A stretch of 64,000 nt of DNA from Microvirga ossetica (GTDB taxonomy: Bacteria; Pseudomonadota; Alphaproteobacteria; Rhizobiales; Beijerinckiaceae). The notes under the pieces were generated by a model. The model was not told where the DNA came from, ran no database searches, and was given only the letters and a program-made list of their open reading frames with translations. How positions within the stretch are numbered: the stretch's first letter is position 1; the number at the start of each line of letters is the position of its first letter. Positions 27,230-36,241 of the stretch are shown one piece after another. The DNA lies in contig NZ_CP016621.1 in assembly GCF_002741015.1 (NCBI RefSeq), positions 97,205 to 161,204 of the forward strand, in the 5' to 3' direction. Made by a program: the position numbers and the translations under genes.

Positions 27230-27607
27230 GCCATGACGGGCAAAGCCGTCAGGGCTTGGACACCCCAAGCCGCCGGCACGCGGAGCGGTCAAGAAGGCCC
27301 GCAGGGCCCCGCCGGAGGCGGCAGGCCGCAGGCCTGTTCTTGACAGCGAGCATGGCGGTGGCACCTCGATCGCAAATGCCCATGGATGACATGTCAATCA
27401 GGTCTAATCGCCTGGCCTGCCTAAGGATTTACAGAACACCTCCAGGTAAATGCGAAAATTAATTAATTATTTCAATGGCTTAGCCGACTGCCCCTCCTGT
27501 GGCTACATGGCCCAACTACGCTGTGGGCGTAACTTGCCCCTAGACCCCGAGTCCGCCGACAAGCAGACTGGTTTCTGGCAACTACAACGAAAGGGAGGCC
27601 ACGAACC

Positions 27608-28138
27608 ATGAGCGCAGTATCCAACAGCACGACCAAGAAGGTTGTATCCGTGACCGAGCAGGACGGCGTGACCGTGCAGAGCGGTGTCGCCACCGAGGCC
27701 GGATCGGACGGTATCGAGCCGAATGTCCTCGTCGTCACGAAGGTTTCGGTTACGCCTCCGTCTGGCACGGACGCTACGGGCCTCATCCGCACCGCGTGGC
27801 CGCTGGTAGCGGTTGCCGGCGCTCTCTACATGCTCGGTCACATCAGCCCGGAATGGCTCTTCGGATACTGGACTGGCAGTGACCAGACCGGACTCCGGCT
27901 GTTCGCCAACGTCGGCATGATGCTGGGCTTCGCCGTCCTTCTTGGTGCCGCAGTCATTGAGACGGTGAAGCGCGGTGGCCTCGTCTACGCAACCCGCAAC
28001 GTCACCGGACCCGCTTCGGTTCACGCTCTCTCCGCTCCTTCCCGCAACCCGGCACTCGCTGGCCCCAAGCGGACCCTGCGTCATACTCCGGTGCAGCAGC
28101 TCTCGGCCGGCTCCCGGGAGATGGCGAAGGTCGCCTGA
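27608..28138 (+). CDS. Small two-helix membrane protein
   Basis: 176 residues, preceded by AAAGGGAGG. An unstructured N-terminus rich in Val/Thr/Ser (about 1-55) leads to two hydrophobic helices (AWPLVAVAGALYMLGHI, GMMLGFAVLLGAAVIETV), then a basic tail with KRTLRHTPVQQL. No family recognised. Followed by a terminator, then a second small membrane protein gene, probably all plasmid backbone. Confidence 0.6.
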   Translation: MSAVSNSTTKKVVSVTEQDGVTVQSGVATEAGSDGIEPNVLVVTKVSVTPPSGTDATGLIRTAWPLVAVAGALYMLGHISPEWLFGYWTGSDQTGLRLFANVGMMLGFAVLLGAAVIETVKRGGLVYATRNVTGPASVHALSAPSRNPALAGPKRTLRHTPVQQLSAGSREMAKVA

Positions 28139-28167
28139 TAGAACCGGACGACACCGCCACTGATGGC

Positions 28168-28198
28168 AAGGACTCGACCCTATGGTTCGGGTCCTTTT
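28168..28198 (+). terminator. Rho-independent terminator
   Basis: AAGGACTCGA pairs with TTCGGGTCCTT (one G-T pair) around a short loop and ends in TTTTCC. It lies 30 bp after the stop of the preceding gene. Confidence 0.7.
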
Positions 28199-28223
28199 CC
28201 ATAAGGTAAGGGAGGACAACACC

Positions 28224-28526
28224 ATGACCGACACCGCAAACACCGACCTCGAGGTCCTGAACGCCGAGTGGGGCGACGTGGACGGCACCCGGAAGGACGA
28301 CGGGCCGACCGGGGACGATTACGTGAAGCAGTTCGTCCCGGCCAAGGAAGAGAGGAAGCCCTACACCGAGGACGACTACCACGCGTTCGCGGAGGCGATC
28401 ACTGGCGCGGAACGCGGTGCCTTCAAGATCCGCAGCCGCAACCGCATTATCCGGATCCTGTCCGTCCTCCTAACGGTGTCCATCCTCGGAAACGTCGCGG
28501 CCGTCGTGGCCTACGCCCTCGGCTGA
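28224..28526 (+). CDS. Small single-pass membrane protein
   Basis: 100 residues from ATG 28224, which has AAGGGAGGA nine bases upstream; the longer frame from 28182 overlaps the terminator and is rejected. The acidic N-terminal two thirds (TDLEVLNAEWGDVDG) precede one hydrophobic helix near the C-terminus (IIRILSVLLTVSILGNVAAV). This tail-anchored shape is common for small plasmid proteins of unknown role. Confidence 0.6.
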   Translation: MTDTANTDLEVLNAEWGDVDGTRKDDGPTGDDYVKQFVPAKEERKPYTEDDYHAFAEAITGAERGAFKIRSRNRIIRILSVLLTVSILGNVAAVVAYALG

Positions 28527-28650
28527 ATGGAAGTCTCGCGGGGGTAGGGGATCATACCACCCGACCCGAAATCTCCGCTGTAGACCCATGAATCCGTAGG
28601 CGCATGTTCGTATTCAGGACCGGAAAGCCGTGAAACGGCCACTCAAGTGG

Positions 28651-29001
28651 CTACACCAGCTTCCGGCCTCCAAGTCCGAGTGCCTTGCGGTAAAGGTCCA
28701 CGACGATCTCCAGTTCCTCGCGCTTGCGCCGCTGGGCCTCGGTTTCTATCGACTCCCGGGCGACGATCTCGATCGCTTTCACTGCGAAGCCCTGTTGAGC
28801 CGCTTCCGCCCTGACCTTTCGAATGTCCGCGTCGATCGAACGGATTTCCTTCTGGAGTGCCGGAACGCCGGCCGGATTGGCCTTGCGCGCATCCTTGAGA
28901 TCGCGGCTGACCTTGGCACGTTCGCGCCAAAGGTCAACGAGACGGTCAACGTAGCCTTGGAGGAAGTCGGCGGCGGGGTGCCTCGCCTGATTGCTGCTCA
29001 T
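28651..29001 (-). CDS. GapR-family (DUF2312) nucleoid-associated protein
   Basis: 116 residues. The second half (VRAEAAQQGFAVKAIEIVAR, then REELEIVVDLYRKALGL) matches the GapR/DUF2312 pattern of AEAKxxGFDVKxLRxIIRLR and EQExLLDxYxxALG. The first half is a coiled coil with an insertion (DARKANPAGVPALQKEI). GapR clamps overtwisted DNA ahead of replication and transcription forks in alphaproteobacteria. A plasmid copy could help its own replication or transfer. The N-terminal part is more diverged than the C-terminal part. Confidence 0.7.
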   Translation of the reverse strand: MSSNQARHPAADFLQGYVDRLVDLWRERAKVSRDLKDARKANPAGVPALQKEIRSIDADIRKVRAEAAQQGFAVKAIEIVARESIETEAQRRKREELEIVVDLYRKALGLGGRKLV

Positions 29002-29195
29002 CTACGGCATCCCTACCCTTGCGATGCCGGGACGATAGAGCCGGCGGCTCTAGGTGACAACCACGCTTTCGAGAGGGCCGGCCACTGTTCCTTCCTTCTC
29101 CCCGCTGGTTACGCTGTGAGCGTAGAAACAGCTTGCGTTCACCACCACCCTCCCCCACGCTTTCCAGAGACGTTCACGACAACGAGGGAGGATTC

Positions 29196-29525
29196 ATGAC
29201 CAATCGCATCACGCCACCGCTCTTCCGGTCCCATCGAGGCATCGGCAGTCCCAAGCTGACACCCGGCCAGCTCGTCGGGTGCCAGCATCCGGGCGGCTTG
29301 CCGATGGAAGCCGTCGCCTACGGGACTGGCGAGACAGAGGACGGCCGGAACGTGCGCTTTTGGGTCGTCCACGAACGCCACGAAGACGGGAAGCAAGTTC
29401 TCGTCGGGCCGATGACGACCTACACGGACCAGGAGGCGAACGCCGAGATGGCCGAGGCTTCCCGCGTCCTCGATGCGATGGCACACAACCGAAAACACTT
29501 CACGCCGGCGCGGCGACTTCACTAG
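29196..29525 (+). CDS. Hypothetical protein of a two-gene unit
   Basis: 109 residues from ATG 29196 with GGGAGG upstream. Sequence such as LTPGQLVGCQHPGGLPMEAV and VRFWVVHERHEDGKQVLVGP suggests a compact beta-rich domain followed by a helix (NAEMAEASRVLDAMAHNRKH). No family recognised. It ends 17 bp before the HExxH gene in the same direction. Confidence 0.5.
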   Translation: MTNRITPPLFRSHRGIGSPKLTPGQLVGCQHPGGLPMEAVAYGTGETEDGRNVRFWVVHERHEDGKQVLVGPMTTYTDQEANAEMAEASRVLDAMAHNRKHFTPARRLH

Positions 29526-29542
29526 GGGGAAGGGAACGACGC

Positions 29543-30124
29543 ATGGACGAGAGGCGATGGCTCAATGACGTGACTGTCTACGCTCCCGGCCAGGCGGCGG
29601 TGAAGCATCGCGCTCCCTACGTGCTGGGGAACGTCACTTGCCTCGCCGGCGAAGTCGATCCGTTTCATCAGGGCATCGTTGCGGAAGCCGTCAGCCATTG
29701 CCAGACGATCGCGCCTTGGATGGCCGTCGTCGTCGCTCCAGACCTCCAGTGGAAGGGCTGCTACAATCGGGGCGTTTGCTCCTATCGCACGAACACCATC
29801 TTTCTGTCCCTGCACGACGGCCCTCCCGAGATCGTGGCGACGGCGTATCACGAAGCCTGGCACGGTCTCGAACGCCGCCTCCCCGGGAACGTCATCGAGG
29901 CGATCGAGAACGAGCTCCAGCCCTTCTTCCTCGAAGCCTACAAGTATTATCGGGAGCCGCACGAACGGAGGGCACGTCTGTTCGCCAACTGGTGCGGCTG
30001 CATTTTCGAGGGGAAGCCAGTCCCAAAGGAAACACTCCTGGATGCGATTTTCGCCGCCGCGTGGTCGGGCGAAACCGCGAAGGAGATCGACACCTTCTTT
30101 GACGAACTGGAACTGGTCGCTTGA
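29543..30124 (+). CDS. HExxH protein, probable small metalloprotease-like
   Basis: 193 residues. AYHEAWHGLERRL places a HExxH zinc motif at His103-Glu104-His107 within a helix, after an IFLSLHDGPPEIVATAY strand-helix that fits a zincin fold. There is no signal peptide, so it is cytoplasmic. A third ligand is not certain (glutamates at ENELQPFF or the FANWCG segment are candidates). Similar short zincins occur on alphaproteobacterial plasmids with unknown substrates. Two terminators follow. Confidence 0.55.
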   Translation: MDERRWLNDVTVYAPGQAAVKHRAPYVLGNVTCLAGEVDPFHQGIVAEAVSHCQTIAPWMAVVVAPDLQWKGCYNRGVCSYRTNTIFLSLHDGPPEIVATAYHEAWHGLERRLPGNVIEAIENELQPFFLEAYKYYREPHERRARLFANWCGCIFEGKPVPKETLLDAIFAAAWSGETAKEIDTFFDELELVA

Positions 30125-30241
30125 TGGGTTGCGCCGGCAACGGCAACGGGCGACCTTCATCCTCGGTGTGGTGATCGACACGTCGGAGAATGCGGCAATT
30201 CCTCCGGTCGGATCGGTCAAGTGACCTCCTTTCGCAGAGAA

Positions 30242-30270
30242 GCTCGCTGGTTCGCGCCAGCGGGCTTTCT
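30242..30270 (+). terminator. Rho-independent terminator
   Basis: GCTCGCTGG and CCAGCGGGC form a nine-base-pair stem (one G-T) around TTCGCG, then TTTCTCTTT. Confidence 0.75.
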
Positions 30271-30390
30271 CTTTGTGCCGGCGGCGATCCTTTCGCCATC
30301 GCCGGCTTGCGCTGCCCGAGGCACGGGCTCAGGATTGATCCCGAAACGTGAGCCACGCTGACGATCCACCTCCCTTTTGACACCAAACTT

Positions 30391-30420
30391 GGCCCCTCCC
30401 CTCGGAGCGGGCCTTTTTTT
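30391..30420 (+). terminator. Rho-independent terminator
   Basis: GGCCC...GGGCC stem followed by seven T. It also separates the plus-strand unit from the convergent small gene ending at 30422. Confidence 0.8.
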
Positions 30421-30421
30421 G

Positions 30422-30673
30422 TCAAAGGTAGTCCTGGATGGAAGGCACGTTGGGATCCTCCGCCTCAATCGCTTTTGCGAAGCGGCGCGCCTCATCATCC
30501 ATTCCGGCCTCTTGCGCGGCATAGAAACCTTGAAGGTTGGCCGTCATCACAATGTCCGGGTCGATGGCACCCGCCTTGATCTGTGCGTCGATCAGGGCAA
30601 TCGCCTCCTGGAACTTCTTCTGCCCCCTCAAGGCCGCGGCCTGTTTGATGAACTCTTCCCCTGCCAGCTTCAC
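30422..30673 (-). CDS. Small TPR-like helical protein
   Basis: 83 residues from GTG 30673, with GGAGAG upstream (a longer frame exists but is cysteine/proline-rich and unlikely). Helical pairs AAALRGQKKFQEAIALIDAQ and ANLQGFYAAQEAGMDDEARR look like one to two TPR-type repeats, suggesting protein binding. Divergent from the resolvase homologue at 30822. No family recognised. Confidence 0.5.
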   Translation of the reverse strand: MKLAGEEFIKQAAALRGQKKFQEAIALIDAQIKAGAIDPDIVMTANLQGFYAAQEAGMDDEARRFAKAIEAEDPNVPSIQDYL

Positions 30674-30821
30674 GTGCGCTCTCCTTGGATGTTGAGCGCA
30701 CGTCATACGAGGAAGATTCATCGTGCGAAAGTGTTTCCTTTTGCACGGCCCCGGGACAGACTTCTTTTGTGCTGTGTACCGAGGGCGGGGATCACAAACG
30801 TCCATGCAAGGACAGGAGGAC

Positions 30822-31403
30822 ATGATGGGGGAAAAGGGACGCAGGATTGGGTATGGCCGGGCGGCGACACCGGATCAGGATGGAGAAGGTCAACTGGAAC
30901 AGTTGAAGGCGGCGGGTTGTGTGCACACCTTCGCTGACTTCAATTTCAGTGTGGCCGAGGCCCGTCCGAACCTGAACGAAGCCATCAAGGAATGCCGCGC
31001 TGGGGATACGTTCGTGGTGACGAGCCTCGACCGCGCCGCCCGATCCGTGCCGGAAATCATCCGATTGATCGACACGCTGACTTCCCGGGGCGTTCGCTTC
31101 GAGAGCCTGGCCGAAGGATTCACCGCCAACTCGCCGGCCGGAATGGCTCTGGCCGCAGCGGCACAAGTCTTCGCGCAGGTCGGGCGCGTTCTCAACAAGG
31201 AGCGTCGGTCTGCCGCGAGAAAGGCGGCTGATGAGGACGGGCCACCGATGGGCCGTCCCAAGAAGCTGACCGACGAGCAGCAGCGCGTCGCCATGGAGAT
31301 GCTGGCGAAGGGAGCGGTGCCGCAGAAGATCGCAGATGCCCTCGGGGTCCATCGGACGACCATCATCCGGAACTTCCGCAAGCCCGCAGAGGCATTGGCC
31401 TGA
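30822..31403 (+). CDS. Resolvase-family protein lacking the catalytic serine
   Basis: 193 residues from ATG 30822 (GGAGGA upstream). The fold is that of Tn3-type resolvases: IGYGRAATPDQ, VVTSLDRAARSVPEII, ASVGV-like ERRSAARKAA helix and a C-terminal HTH (VPQKIADALGVHRTTIIRNF). In place of the invariant YARVST the motif reads YGRAAT, so Ala15 (GCG) replaces the nucleophilic serine (TCG would differ by one base). It should bind DNA but not cut it, and may act as a regulator or architectural protein. Confidence 0.8.
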   Translation: MMGEKGRRIGYGRAATPDQDGEGQLEQLKAAGCVHTFADFNFSVAEARPNLNEAIKECRAGDTFVVTSLDRAARSVPEIIRLIDTLTSRGVRFESLAEGFTANSPAGMALAAAAQVFAQVGRVLNKERRSAARKAADEDGPPMGRPKKLTDEQQRVAMEMLAKGAVPQKIADALGVHRTTIIRNFRKPAEALA

Positions 31404-31531
31404 ATCGCCTGAGTCACCAAAGGGTTAGGGTCCGATCCCCTGCCCTGTCGGAGATGCTTCGAAATCCGTAATGTTTTCCGTGGCTTGGAATCGCATCGGC
31501 GGTTGCGCCGAACAAATTCTCGGACAATAAA

Positions 31532-31562
31532 AGAAGGGCGACCTGCTCCAACAGGCCGCCCT
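31532..31562. terminator. Hairpin, terminator-like on the minus strand
   Basis: AGGGCG.CCTG and CAGG.CGCCCT make a long stem; read on the minus strand it is followed by TTCTTTTATT. There is no minus-strand gene directly upstream, so its role is uncertain. The remainder of 31404-31832 holds no gene and probably contains the promoter of the large NTPase. Confidence 0.45.
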
Positions 31563-31832
31563 CGTGTCTTTGGTGCGAGGCTCGAAAGCACTACCGTTTC
31601 GACGTTTCACAGGCGAACGAACGATAGGGCCCTCAGAGAAGAAGTCTACGAAGTCTCCTCTGCGAAAGGTTTCGGGCAACGGGTTACCAAGCCGTTTTCC
31701 GAACCCCGCGTAAGTCAATAGATAGGGTATTTTGCCGATGATGGCAAGATTCAAGGCCCGCCGTTGACAACGTTTTTCGCGGCATCGTTGACCGAACCTC
31801 ACTGACGGTCCCGTCGTCCGAGAAAGGACGAG

Positions 31833-34760
31833 ATGCCCACCGTTTCCTTGATTTCCAACGGCAAGAGGACGACCTTCACCGATCCGGCACAGGCCAATCC
31901 CGGCCTCGATTTTATCGACCTCGACAGCGATCGTGGCTTCCTCCAGCAGATTGCCGACGAGGCCAAGCAGGAAGCCGCCGGCGAGAACACAGCCATCGTT
32001 ACGGACGAGGCCGACGCATACGGGTTGATGGACGCGATCGAGCGTCTTCCCCGCGACAAGGCCGGGGTGCTGCTCCGCAAGCTCCTGATCGAGTGGCGCA
32101 ACGATTTCCTCGCTTGGAGGGAGCAGCCCGAGGACGAGCGCGGCGCACCCCCGGTCCTGTGCATCGCCGCCGAGGCGGGACTCGGCAAGTCCACCGAAGC
32201 CCTCGCGCTCCTGGCCGGCATTTTCAAGGACTTCCCCGATTTCCGTGTCCTCTACTCGGTTCCGTCCGTGGAGCTCGGAGTGGAACTGGAAGAGAAGGCA
32301 AAGGCCATCGGCATCAACGCCCGCGTCCTCCGCGGCCGCTCCCAGCTTGTTCCCGGAGCGACCGGACCCGACGACAAGATGTGCAAGATCGCCAAGGCGG
32401 CCGAGATCGTCGCCGGCCTCGGGATGAACGTGAAGAAAACCCTGTGCGAGCTCAAGAACGACAAGGGCGAGGTCATCGAGCGTTGCCAGTTCGCGGACCA
32501 GTGCCTGTATCTCCGTCAGATGCACGACAGGAAGGCTGGCGGCTTGCTGATCGCCTCGCATCAGTATCTGTCCCTGAACCTGGACGTGCTGGATAACGTG
32601 GATGCCATGATCGTTGACGAGAATGCCAACGGAACGTTGACCAAGCACTCGTCCGTCAACGTCGCGCGGTTTATGAAGCACCGCGAGAAGAACGAGAACA
32701 TTCGCGGCCGTCGCAAGCACCAGACGCGCCAGGAGCGGATGGACGAGAAGACCGTGATCGACAACACCCTCTACGAAGGTGTCAGCCGATTCAACGAGGC
32801 CGTCGCAATGGCGCGTGAAGAGGGCCGTCACGTCACCCTCGGGGACTTCCGCACCGTGGGCTTCAACCCCGGCATGTGCGACGAGCTCGCCGTCACGGAA
32901 TACGAGCGTCTTGAAGACGTGAAGATCACCCCGGGCATGAAGCCCGAGCGTCGCGCCTTCTTCCTGGAGAGGGCCGAGATCCAGGAGGCGTTCGGTTTCG
33001 CCCGGGTGTGGCGAATCCTTGCGAAAGAGCTTGCGACCAAGCGCAACGGCGCACCCAACGGACTCGTCTTCGGCAAGAAGAGCTTCGCCCAGATCGGGAT
33101 CGTTGACACACTCGACCTCCACTGGTCGAAGGAGTCGCGCTTTCAGGGCAAGAAGCCCGTCGTCCTGATCGACGCTGACGCTGATCCGATCATCACGGCG
33201 CGGTTCTGGCCTGGTGCCAAGTTCCATCGCATCGCCGCCGAATGGAGAAACGTCACCGTCATCCAGTGCCAGGACCGGACAGGATCGAAGGATTCGCTCT
33301 CGAAGGGCATCCGCAAGCAGGAGATGCTGAACACGGTCCACGCAATGGCCGACCGCCTGGCCGACAGGATTGCTGACGGCGGACCCGACGAGGATCGCCG
33401 TCCGCTGTTCGTCGTCCAGAAGTCGATTAAGGATTCATACATCGAGGGCTTGAAGATCCCGGCTCCCGGGACGAAGGAGGCCGACCGCTACGCCGCTGGG
33501 ACGGGCCATTTCGGGGCGTTGCGCGGCATCGACAAGTTCAAACACGCCGCTGGGGGAGTGTTCGCCGGCCGTCCGGAGCCAGCCGCTTTTGATCTCGAAA
33601 ACGAGATGAGGGCGATTTTCTACGCCGACGAAGACGAACTGACCTTCATCGAGCGCGACGAGAAGGGCAATGCCTTCCTGCCGAAGAGGAAGGTCACGCT
33701 CAAGGACAAGAGGGGCAAGGAGGTTCAGAGCGAGGTGTCCTACCACCCCGACGACCGGGGCACCCGAATCCTTCGCATGATCCGTGAGGCCGAGATCAGC
33801 CAGGCAATCGCGCGTGTCCGTCCGGTGCATCGCGGGGCCGACAATCCGTGCGAAATCGTGCTTCTCACGAACATCCCGGTTCCCGGCCTCATCCCCGACC
33901 GCTTGGCGAAGTGGAACGACATTGTTCCCGACCGCTTCGACAGGATGCAGTCGGAGGGCTTCATTCCAGACCGGGCGCAGGACGTGGTGGACGCGTTCCC
34001 GCACCTGTTCAAGTCGCCCGAGGCCGTCCGCTCCGCGAAGTCGGACCGCAGCGACGATCGCGCCTTTGAGTGTGTGGTGGATCATAAAGGGATTCATTAT
34101 GAGTCGCCTTACGGGCAAACCTGGCTCCGCGTGACGTATTCCCTTGGGGGAAATAGGAAAGAGGCAGCAGGGTGGATCAGGCTCCGCCCCGGTGACACCC
34201 CGGAGCGCGTGAAGGGTCGCGTCATGGCGTTCCTGCCGGCCGCGCACTCGATCGAGGTCGCATACGCCCTCCCCGCTCCTGCCGTCGCCACGCAGATGGT
34301 CGTCGCCCAGCCAGTGGCCGTTCCCGCGCCGCTGGTCGTGGAAGAGGTCGTGACGGAGATCGCCGCCGCTCCCGCTCTTGAAGCTGCGTTAGAGGACGTG
34401 GGCGGCATCGGGACGGTGGTTGCCGCCGAGACGGTCGAGGACGGCGACGAGATCGTGGAGGATGTGGCCGATCCGCCAGCCGTGGCGTTGCCGGCACACG
34501 CCGCTGCCGCACTCATGAAGTTCGAGATCATCACCCCCGAGAGGATGCCATTCTTCGTCGGCCTCCGGACGCTTTCGAACCCGCCGTGGTGGAAGGAGCC
34601 GAAGCCGCGCCGCGACAAGTCCTTGGTCCGTCGCCCCGGACGCAGGATCGAATCCTTGAGGCCAGTTTCTTCCTTGCGCGCGAATCCTCCAGGCTTTCCC
34701 TGCCGGCTGATTGACGGCGGAGGCAAAACGCACCCACACTTGGCTGTGGGTCGAACCTAG
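31833..34760 (+). CDS. Large P-loop NTPase, plasmid helicase/primase-like
   Basis: 975 residues. A Walker A motif (CIAAEAGLGKSTEAL) lies near residue 112 and a Walker B-like VDAMIVDENANG near 265. About ten cysteines (for example CKIAKAA, CELKNDKGEVIERCQF, CLYLRQ between 185 and 235) could form an Fe-S or zinc site as in some helicases. The last 200 residues are Val/Ala/Pro-rich linker followed by a basic tail. No close family is recognised; a DNA-dependent ATPase for plasmid replication or transfer is the best reading. Followed by an acidic partner gene 9 bp later. Confidence 0.6.
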   Translation: MPTVSLISNGKRTTFTDPAQANPGLDFIDLDSDRGFLQQIADEAKQEAAGENTAIVTDEADAYGLMDAIERLPRDKAGVLLRKLLIEWRNDFLAWREQPEDERGAPPVLCIAAEAGLGKSTEALALLAGIFKDFPDFRVLYSVPSVELGVELEEKAKAIGINARVLRGRSQLVPGATGPDDKMCKIAKAAEIVAGLGMNVKKTLCELKNDKGEVIERCQFADQCLYLRQMHDRKAGGLLIASHQYLSLNLDVLDNVDAMIVDENANGTLTKHSSVNVARFMKHREKNENIRGRRKHQTRQERMDEKTVIDNTLYEGVSRFNEAVAMAREEGRHVTLGDFRTVGFNPGMCDELAVTEYERLEDVKITPGMKPERRAFFLERAEIQEAFGFARVWRILAKELATKRNGAPNGLVFGKKSFAQIGIVDTLDLHWSKESRFQGKKPVVLIDADADPIITARFWPGAKFHRIAAEWRNVTVIQCQDRTGSKDSLSKGIRKQEMLNTVHAMADRLADRIADGGPDEDRRPLFVVQKSIKDSYIEGLKIPAPGTKEADRYAAGTGHFGALRGIDKFKHAAGGVFAGRPEPAAFDLENEMRAIFYADEDELTFIERDEKGNAFLPKRKVTLKDKRGKEVQSEVSYHPDDRGTRILRMIREAEISQAIARVRPVHRGADNPCEIVLLTNIPVPGLIPDRLAKWNDIVPDRFDRMQSEGFIPDRAQDVVDAFPHLFKSPEAVRSAKSDRSDDRAFECVVDHKGIHYESPYGQTWLRVTYSLGGNRKEAAGWIRLRPGDTPERVKGRVMAFLPAAHSIEVAYALPAPAVATQMVVAQPVAVPAPLVVEEVVTEIAAAPALEAALEDVGGIGTVVAAETVEDGDEIVEDVADPPAVALPAHAAAALMKFEIITPERMPFFVGLRTLSNPPWWKEPKPRRDKSLVRRPGRRIESLRPVSSLRANPPGFPCRLIDGGGKTHPHLAVGRT

Positions 34761-34769
34761 GGGGACGAC

Positions 34770-35744
34770 ATGAAGATTTTGAAGTGGCTGGCGAAAGCGG
34801 CCGTGAACGTGATGAGGAAGGCCAGGAACAGCCTCGCAAGGGCTTTCGGCACTCCGCGTCGTGGAGGCGGTGGAACTGGCCTCGTCGGCCTTCACGGTGC
34901 TGGTGGTGGCGGCGGTGCGGCGGAGCCCGTCGCGGAGGCCGTCACCGAGGAAGTCGCGGAAGAGGTCACGGAGGTCATGGAGAACGGCGACGAGCTCGAC
35001 ATGACCCCGGACCAGCGCGTCGAAGCCGGGCTGGAGGCGCAGGACGTGCAGGACTACATCAACGCCACTTCCCCCGCGGATCGTGAGGCCGCTGGCAAGC
35101 GTCTCAAGGGATCGACCAAGTATTGGGCCGACGACCTGACGGCGCATGAGTGCGAGATCATCCGCAGGGCGGAGAAGGATGTCTTGAATCAGCACCTTCG
35201 CGGCGGCGAGGCGATCGAGGGGCTTCGCACCGTGGAGGAGATGGCGCACGGCGTGGACCCTGCCCTCGCGTCCGAGATGGCCGAAGGGGCCGCGCCGGCG
35301 AAGCCCGAGGTGGACGACAGCTATCTGTCGCTCATTCAGGAGCCTGTCAGGCCGGAACCCGATGTTGTGGCCGCAGCCGAGGACCCGACCGTCGATGGCA
35401 GCTACCTGACGCTCGTCGGTGCCGATCCCAAGACGGCTCCCGCAGCCGCCCCGGAGCCGGCTCCCGAGGTGAAGCCCGAGGCCGTCGCGGCCGAGGCTCC
35501 AGCTCCGAGGACGGGCGGCAAGCTGAACCTCAAGGGGCTGAACGCCACTGGGAAGGAACCGGATTTCGGGGATGCGCCGGAACCCGACGCTCCGAAGGCT
35601 GACACGCTGGAGGGCAAGCCGAAGAGGGCCAGCAGGACGAAGGCTCCCGAGGCAACCGCCCCGGAGGCAGGACAGGATCCCTTCGAGGCAAAGAGGGGTA
35701 GCCGTGGAGGGAGGAAAGAACCCACGGCCCGCATGACCGCTTGA
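34770..35744 (+). CDS. Low-complexity Ala/Pro/Glu-rich protein
   Basis: 324 residues. Basic N-terminus (KILKWLAKAAVNVMRKARNS), a glycine stretch, an acidic helix (VAEAVTEEVAEEVTEVMENG), then a repeated DSYLSLIQEPVRPEPDVV / GSYLTLVGADPKT pair near residues 185 and 210, and a proline/alanine-rich tail. Probably intrinsically disordered and a partner of the upstream NTPase given the 9-bp gap. No family recognised. Confidence 0.5.
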   Translation: MKILKWLAKAAVNVMRKARNSLARAFGTPRRGGGGTGLVGLHGAGGGGGAAEPVAEAVTEEVAEEVTEVMENGDELDMTPDQRVEAGLEAQDVQDYINATSPADREAAGKRLKGSTKYWADDLTAHECEIIRRAEKDVLNQHLRGGEAIEGLRTVEEMAHGVDPALASEMAEGAAPAKPEVDDSYLSLIQEPVRPEPDVVAAAEDPTVDGSYLTLVGADPKTAPAAAPEPAPEVKPEAVAAEAPAPRTGGKLNLKGLNATGKEPDFGDAPEPDAPKADTLEGKPKRASRTKAPEATAPEAGQDPFEAKRGSRGGRKEPTARMTA

Positions 35745-35841
35745 TAACGCGGGAAACGACGACAACCATGAAGTGGGCGGCTCCAGTCGCCCCCTTCAAG
35801 AAATCAGAGAACCGCCGACAGACAGCAAAGGGGGAACAGGG

Positions 35842-36171
35842 ATGGCACAGGCAGTAGAGACGAAGCAGACCAGGACGAAAAGGAAGGCCACGGCCAAAGC
35901 GGTTCCGGTCAAGATGAAGAGCGTGAAGAGGATTGACCCGGCTTCCTTCCTCGCGTTCCGCACAAGGCTAGGACTCAGCCTCCGTCAGACCGCGAAGCAA
36001 CTCGACGTGGACGAGTCCACCGTCAAGCGTTGGGAGTGGGGAAGCCGGGACATTCCCTACATCGTCGGACTGGCGATGGCCGCGTTGGAAGCCGGGCTGG
36101 AAACCAATTGCAAGGTGATCGTTGAGGTGAGGGAGGTCAAGCCGAGGGGCAGGGCCGCAGTCGTGGCCTGA
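35842..36171 (+). CDS. XRE-type HTH regulator
   Basis: 109 residues from ATG 35842 (GGGGAACAGGG upstream). A basic N-terminal arm (KQTRTKRKATAKAVPVKMKS) precedes a classical HTH (FLAFRTRLGLSLRQTAKQLD, then VDESTVKRWEWGSRDIPY) of the lambda-repressor/XRE fold. The end is basic and short. Likely autoregulator or regulator of the neighbouring operons; convergent with the coiled-coil operon, from which a terminator separates it. Confidence 0.75.
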   Translation: MAQAVETKQTRTKRKATAKAVPVKMKSVKRIDPASFLAFRTRLGLSLRQTAKQLDVDESTVKRWEWGSRDIPYIVGLAMAALEAGLETNCKVIVEVREVKPRGRAAVVA

Positions 36172-36196
36172 CACGGCGACGACAACGAGGCATGAA

Positions 36197-36229
36197 AAAG
36201 GCGGCTGGGATGCCGCCTTTCGCTTTTGC
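36197..36229 (+). terminator. Rho-independent terminator
   Basis: AAAGGCGGC and GCCGCCTTT form a perfect nine-base-pair stem around TGGGAT, followed by CGCTTTT. Placed between convergent genes and able to work on both strands. Confidence 0.8.
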
Positions 36230-36241
36230 GACGTGGCCCAG

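Noticed and set aside
31425..33341. A 638-codon open frame on the minus strand opposite the large NTPase
   Set aside because: It is an antisense by-product of high-GC coding sequence: no start signal, leucine/valine/glycine-rich antisense composition, and the plus-strand frame has Walker motifs.
34389..35765. A 458-codon minus-strand frame over the Ala/Pro-rich gene and the NTPase tail
   Set aside because: The plus-strand genes have good starts and spacing; the minus frame is leucine/arginine-rich shadow sequence.
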